A DNA stretch of 11,213 nt from JAZDLC01 sp043802345 (GTDB lineage: Bacteria; Planctomycetota; B15-G4; JADJEK01), in the NCBI GenBank assembly GCA_043802345.1, contig JAZDLC010000144.1, positions 1-11,213 of the forward strand, given 5' to 3'. The position numbers and the translations under genes were made by a program. Shown here in pieces: positions 8,129-11,213 of this stretch. Below the pieces are notes generated by a model. The model was not told the DNA's origin. It saw nothing but the letters and a program-made list of their open reading frames with translations, and searched no databases. Each line of letters starts with the position of its first letter. Within the stretch, counting starts at the first letter, position 1.

Positions 8129-9502
8129 TCAGGATTCGAAGAGCAGATCGAGTAGCAGAGGTCGAACGTCGGTGGCGGAGAAGCGATCTCGAGCCAACCG
8201 TTTCCGCGAGCAGATCAGCACGGGCCCCTCGTCTTCCCGGTCCGGAAGGCGTCCGTGGGAACCTTTCACCAGGCTGGCGTCCAGTGAGATCACATCCAGC
8301 AGATACCTCATGCCGAGCCGCTTCTTCAAGAGCGCGCCCGCCACTTTCAGCTTCGGGAGGCGGATCTTCGGATCGAGGAACAGTTCCACCGGGTCGTATC
8401 CCGGCTTCCGGTGGATGTCGACCGTGCGGGCGAAGTCGGGAGCGAGTTGATCGTCGAGCCAGTAGTAGTAGGAAAACCAGCGATCCGCGGCGGCCACGGC
8501 CACCAGTTCTCCGGATCGGGGATGGTCCAGGCCGGACTCACGCTTCTCCTCTTCGCCGAGGACCCGCTCGATCCCCGCGGTCGCCTCGAGCAGCCGCCGC
8601 ACCGGCCCGAGATCCTTCGCGTCGGCGACATAGACGTGAGCCACCTGGTGGTCCGCCACCGCGAAGGCCCGCGAACAGCCGGCGTCGAGCAGCTCTCCCA
8701 CCAGATTCTCCTCGACCCGCAGATACCCCCCTTCCCGCAGCACCCGATTGATCGCCACTGCCCCGCTCACGGCAGTGATGCCGTACTCGGAGACCGCCAC
8801 CACCTCGGTGCCCTCAGCCCGGGCCTGGTCGATCAGCTCGCCGGCCACCTGATCCACCTCGCGCACCCGCTGCTCGATGCGCGGATCGTCCGGGCCGAGC
8901 CGCTGCAGGTCGTAGTCGAGGTGCGGCAGGTAGACGAGCGCGAGGGACGGTCTTCTGGTCCGGATCACCTCCTGCGCGGCCTGCCCGATCCAGCGACTCG
9001 AGGCGAGCCCGGCCCGCGGCCCCCAGAAGTCGAACAGCGGAAAGCGGCCGAACTTCTGGTTCAGTTCCCCCTTCAAGCCGGGCGGATCGGTCCAGATGTC
9101 CGGCACCTTGCGACCGTCGGCGAAGTAGGCGGGACGGGGGGTGACCGTGGCGTCGAAACCCCCGTACATGGCGTACCACCAGAAAAGGTAGGCCGAGGTG
9201 AAGGCGGGGTCTCGCGCCTTCGCCTCGTCGAACAGCCGGTCCCCTGCGAGCAGCCGGTTCGACTGGCGCCAGAACCGCACCTCCGCCTGGTCCCGCGAGT
9301 ACCAGCCGTTGGCCACGATCCCGTGCTCCTTCGGCAACCGTCCGGTGAGAAACGTCGTCTGCACCGGGCAGGTCACCGCCGGGAAGACCGTCTTGAGCGG
9401 GGCGAAGAACCCCTCGCTCGCCAGACGCTCCAGCCGGGGCGCCCACCCGTGCAGATGGGATGGGGTCAGTCCAACGACGTTGAGCAGCAGGACGGAGCGC
9501 AA
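8129..9502 (-). CDS. Alkaline-phosphatase-superfamily (type I phosphodiesterase/nucleotide pyrophosphatase-like) protein
   Basis: This 457-residue protein has the layout of the type I phosphodiesterase/nucleotide pyrophosphatase family. It opens with the beta-strand and turn LLLNVVGLTP. The segment FPAVTCPVQTTFLTG holds T44 at the nucleophile position, and HGIVANGW follows. Then come PHLDYDLQRLGP (D196), VSEYGIT (E239-Y240), DHQVAH (H285, H289) and GSHGRLP (H416). Compared with canonical enzymes, the first metal Asp is Val10, the DxxxH histidine is Q200, and the DH pair is EY. The family therefore has an altered metal site. No signal peptide is visible, so it is probably cytoplasmic. TTG is the only possible start: the in-frame codon three upstream is the TAG of the previous gene, and no Shine-Dalgarno is evident. 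Coupled translation with that gene, 6 nt away, is likely. I recall related proteins beside ebo-type metabolite-transport clusters, but no such genes are visible here. The substrate is unknown. Confidence 0.82.
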   Translation of the reverse strand: MRSVLLLNVVGLTPSHLHGWAPRLERLASEGFFAPLKTVFPAVTCPVQTTFLTGRLPKEHGIVANGWYSRDQAEVRFWRQSNRLLAGDRLFDEAKARDPAFTSAYLFWWYAMYGGFDATVTPRPAYFADGRKVPDIWTDPPGLKGELNQKFGRFPLFDFWGPRAGLASSRWIGQAAQEVIRTRRPSLALVYLPHLDYDLQRLGPDDPRIEQRVREVDQVAGELIDQARAEGTEVVAVSEYGITAVSGAVAINRVLREGGYLRVEENLVGELLDAGCSRAFAVADHQVAHVYVADAKDLGPVRRLLEATAGIERVLGEEEKRESGLDHPRSGELVAVAAADRWFSYYYWLDDQLAPDFARTVDIHRKPGYDPVELFLDPKIRLPKLKVAGALLKKRLGMRYLLDVISLDASLVKGSHGRLPDREDEGPVLICSRKRLARDRFSATDVRPLLLDLLFES

Positions 9503-9508
9503 ACCGAT

Positions 9509-10141
9509 CTACCGGCCCGCGATTCTCGGCGCCCGCAGCCCCCGGACCAGATCCTCCTCCTGCGGAGAGTACTGCTCGACCAGGTCGGCCGCGACCCGCC
9601 GCAGATCGCCGTAGCTGGCGACGCGAATCTCCGCGCCGGTCACCTCTTCGACCCGGGCAGCGCCAGGCGGCTTCACGCCGCGCTCCGCCGCATCCTGAAG
9701 CGCCCGCTCGATCTCCGCGGCGCCCAGCTCTTCCGGCAGGCCTGGCGGACCGAAGAAGATCGGCGCTGAAGCGAGTGGAAGGTCGCCCGGCACCAGCACC
9801 ACGAGACGGCCCGACTCGTCCCCCCGGTTGACCCGTTCCGCGATCTGGTTCCCGACGTAGAGCACCGGCTCCTCCGTCTGCCTGGGGAAGACCAGATCCC
9901 TGTCGACCTCCAGCACCAGCAGGTACCCGCTCCTCACCTGCGGCCGCTCCGCCCGCCAGGCGTGCTGGTATGGCGTATCCAGCGCGAATCTCCGGGCGCT
10001 CACGAGCACCACCTTGGAGAGTTCCGGGTCGCTCGGAATCGGCGGCGGCGCGATATCACCCTGCAGACTGCTGCGGTACGCCAACAGTCCGCCCGCCAGG
10101 CCCAGGCCGAGGATCAAGATCAGGGGGAATGTGGATTTCAT
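9509..10141 (-). CDS. Membrane-anchored or exported protein of unknown function
   Basis: I do not recognise this 210-residue protein. It starts with K2, then a hydrophobic segment at about 5-22, either a signal peptide or an N-terminal anchor. There is no lipobox cysteine. The rest looks like a compact alpha/beta domain: strands such as KVVLVSARRF, GYLLVLEVD, PVLYVG and RLVVLVPG alternate with loops, and a charged amphipathic helix lies at about 140-155. No catalytic motif is evident. The ATG is preceded by GGGAG at 8-nt spacing and lies 15 nt after the upstream hydrolase stop. The phosphodiesterase-like gene follows after 6 nt in the same frame. The spacing indicates an operon, and the protein may work with one of these two enzymes, but this is inference. 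Confidence 0.75.
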   Translation of the reverse strand: MKSTFPLILILGLGLAGGLLAYRSSLQGDIAPPPIPSDPELSKVVLVSARRFALDTPYQHAWRAERPQVRSGYLLVLEVDRDLVFPRQTEEPVLYVGNQIAERVNRGDESGRLVVLVPGDLPLASAPIFFGPPGLPEELGAAEIERALQDAAERGVKPPGAARVEEVTGAEIRVASYGDLRRVAADLVEQYSPQEEDLVRGLRAPRIAGR

Positions 10142-10156
10142 GGCATGGGCTCCCGC

Positions 10157-11213
10157 TCAGTCCGTCGTCAATTCCAGGTCGTCCAGCCCGATCCGCCCCG
10201 AGGGCGTGCCGAACGTCGCACCGAAGTCAAACCGCACCGCCGCAATGTCGGTCAGGTCCAGCGGGCTTCCATTGTTCTGGAAGTCGGCCAGCCGGATCCG
10301 GATCGTCTCGAACTCGCTGTTCCACCCCACGCCCGAAGTCCCACATCCCCCCCGCTGGTACGGTTCCTCGATCCCGCCGCCGTAGGCGCCGATGCCGATC
10401 GAGCTCTCCGCACCGGCGCCGTCGATCAGCGACACCCGGAAGGTGGTGTCTCCCAGGTAGGCGGTGGTGTTCGGATGGCGCGTTCCCTGGGCGGCCCGGA
10501 ACGAGAGGTACGCGAACCGCGTGACATCGGCCTGGTCCGGGATCAGATCGAAGGTCATTGAGCGGTCCACCGCTCCGTCATAGCTGAACACGATGCCATT
10601 GCTGTTGTCCGAGCTTCCGTCCATCGTGAAACCGTTGAATGCGTCGCCGGCATCGTGGTTGAAGGTGGTGTTCCCATCGTCCAGATGACCCTCGCTGAGA
10701 TCGGTGACCGTGAAGTTCACCGCCCCTCCCGAGCTGGACAGGATGGGTGAACTGTTCGATTCGAAGTCATCGATCACGAACTTTCCCGACTCCTCTCCAT
10801 CCCGGTACATCAGGTCGGCCACCACGCACGCATCGTTGACCGGCGCCCCGATCGGATGGAACCGCTCGTACTGCCTCCAGAGGAAGTCCTTGGCCGGGAT
10901 GTTCCCCTCGATGTGGTGCTTCACCAGCGGCAGCAGGTACCCCTTCATGATCTCGTGGGTCTGGCTGCGCCCGACCTTGCACGGTCCGGCGGCCCAGGAA
11001 CCGCCGCCGCCGTCATGGAAGTCTCCATGGCCGACGCCGTGAAGCGAGATCGACTGGCGGATCTGCTCGGCCCGGTCATGCAGATGGAACGACTGCGCGC
11101 CGTTCTGGGAGGCGCACCCGGTCACGTCCGAGTCCGCGCCGCCCACCCAGAGATGGAAGTTGGCGCCGTGCGGGTTGGAAGAGCTGAACCCGCCGAAGTC
11201 GACCGGGGCGATG
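10157..11213 (-). CDS. Secreted alpha/beta-hydrolase-like protein with C-terminal beta-sandwich domain (N-terminus outside window)
   Basis: The frame is open to the right edge, so 351 residues of the C-terminal part are visible and the true start is outside. A methionine at 11146 exists but lies within conserved-looking sequence and is not the start. The first 120 visible residues contain HLWVGGADSDVTGC, with candidate catalytic Asp residues in the D-S-D turn. ISLHGVGHGDFHDGG follows, with a candidate catalytic His. Together these resemble the acid and histidine loops of an alpha/beta hydrolase, and the serine elbow would lie upstream of the window. From about visible residue 165 a second domain starts with VIDDFES and ends with RIGLDDLEL. 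These are the typical first and last strands of a galactose-binding-like jelly roll used to bind carbohydrate. The Asp/Gly/Asn/Thr-rich content fits secretion. The hydrolase call is moderate, the beta-sandwich better supported, and the substrate unknown. Confidence 0.6.
   Translation of the reverse strand, partial: IAPVDFGGFSSSNPHGANFHLWVGGADSDVTGCASQNGAQSFHLHDRAEQIRQSISLHGVGHGDFHDGGGGSWAAGPCKVGRSQTHEIMKGYLLPLVKHHIEGNIPAKDFLWRQYERFHPIGAPVNDACVVADLMYRDGEESGKFVIDDFESNSSPILSSSGGAVNFTVTDLSEGHLDDGNTTFNHDAGDAFNGFTMDGSSDNSNGIVFSYDGAVDRSMTFDLIPDQADVTRFAYLSFRAAQGTRHPNTTAYLGDTTFRVSLIDGAGAESSIGIGAYGGGIEEPYQRGGCGTSGVGWNSEFETIRIRLADFQNNGSPLDLTDIAAVRFDFGATFGTPSGRIGLDDLELTTD

Noticed and set aside
8411..9769. 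A 452-codon open frame on the plus strand
   Set aside because: It lies antisense to the phosphodiesterase-like gene and part of the anchored protein, both of which have coherent domain content. Its product is low-complexity and rich in Arg, Pro, Gly and His, typical of GC-rich shadow frames.

Overview
The window is GC-rich, densely coded bacterial chromosome. It holds eight protein genes and shows no tRNA, rRNA, CRISPR array, insertion sequence or phage gene. A planctomycete-like organism is my best guess, with Acidobacteriota or a related high-GC lineage as the alternative. The guess rests on the kinase architecture (short helical N-terminus, Hanks-type kinase, membrane helix, start of a TPR-type sensor region), the DUF1570-like metallopeptidase carrying an N-terminal zinc ribbon, and the three-subunit (C-A-B) succinate dehydrogenase. 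This is inference from family distribution, not a measurement.

Layout. Positions 1-1392 (minus) hold a Ser/Thr kinase whose C-terminus lies outside the window. A 177-bp divergent spacer (1393-1569) separates it from a rightward two-gene unit. The first gene (1570-3333) is a membrane-anchored zinc-ribbon/HExxH metallopeptidase-like protein. It overlaps by ATGA with the second (3330-4562), a secreted protein I do not recognise. A 102-bp convergent spacer follows. Everything from 4665 to the right edge is on the minus strand. Read in the direction of transcription it runs: a partial secreted alpha/beta-hydrolase-like protein with a C-terminal beta-sandwich (11213 to 10157), a 210-residue membrane-anchored protein of unknown function (10141-9509), an alkaline-phosphatase-superfamily phosphodiesterase-like protein (9502-8129), a 104-bp spacer, then sdhC (8024-7338), sdhA (7323-5411) and sdhB (5411-4665).

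Function. sdhCAB encodes a complete complex II of the diheme cytochrome b558 type: one five-helix membrane subunit, a covalent-FAD flavoprotein and a three-cluster iron-sulfur subunit. It links the TCA cycle to the quinone pool. In this sequence sdhA carries a one-base frameshift at a short homopolymer (6391-6393). The flanking frames are otherwise fully conserved, so an assembly or sequencing error is the simplest explanation. The kinase and the peptidase pair look like cell-surface or signalling genes sharing a control region, but a functional link is not shown.

The points most worth a second look are the phosphodiesterase family with non-canonical metal ligands, its same-frame TAG junction with the membrane-anchored gene upstream, and the coupled metallopeptidase/unknown secreted protein pair. 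I did not find a clearly new multi-gene system. No gene-free stretch exceeds 300 bases.
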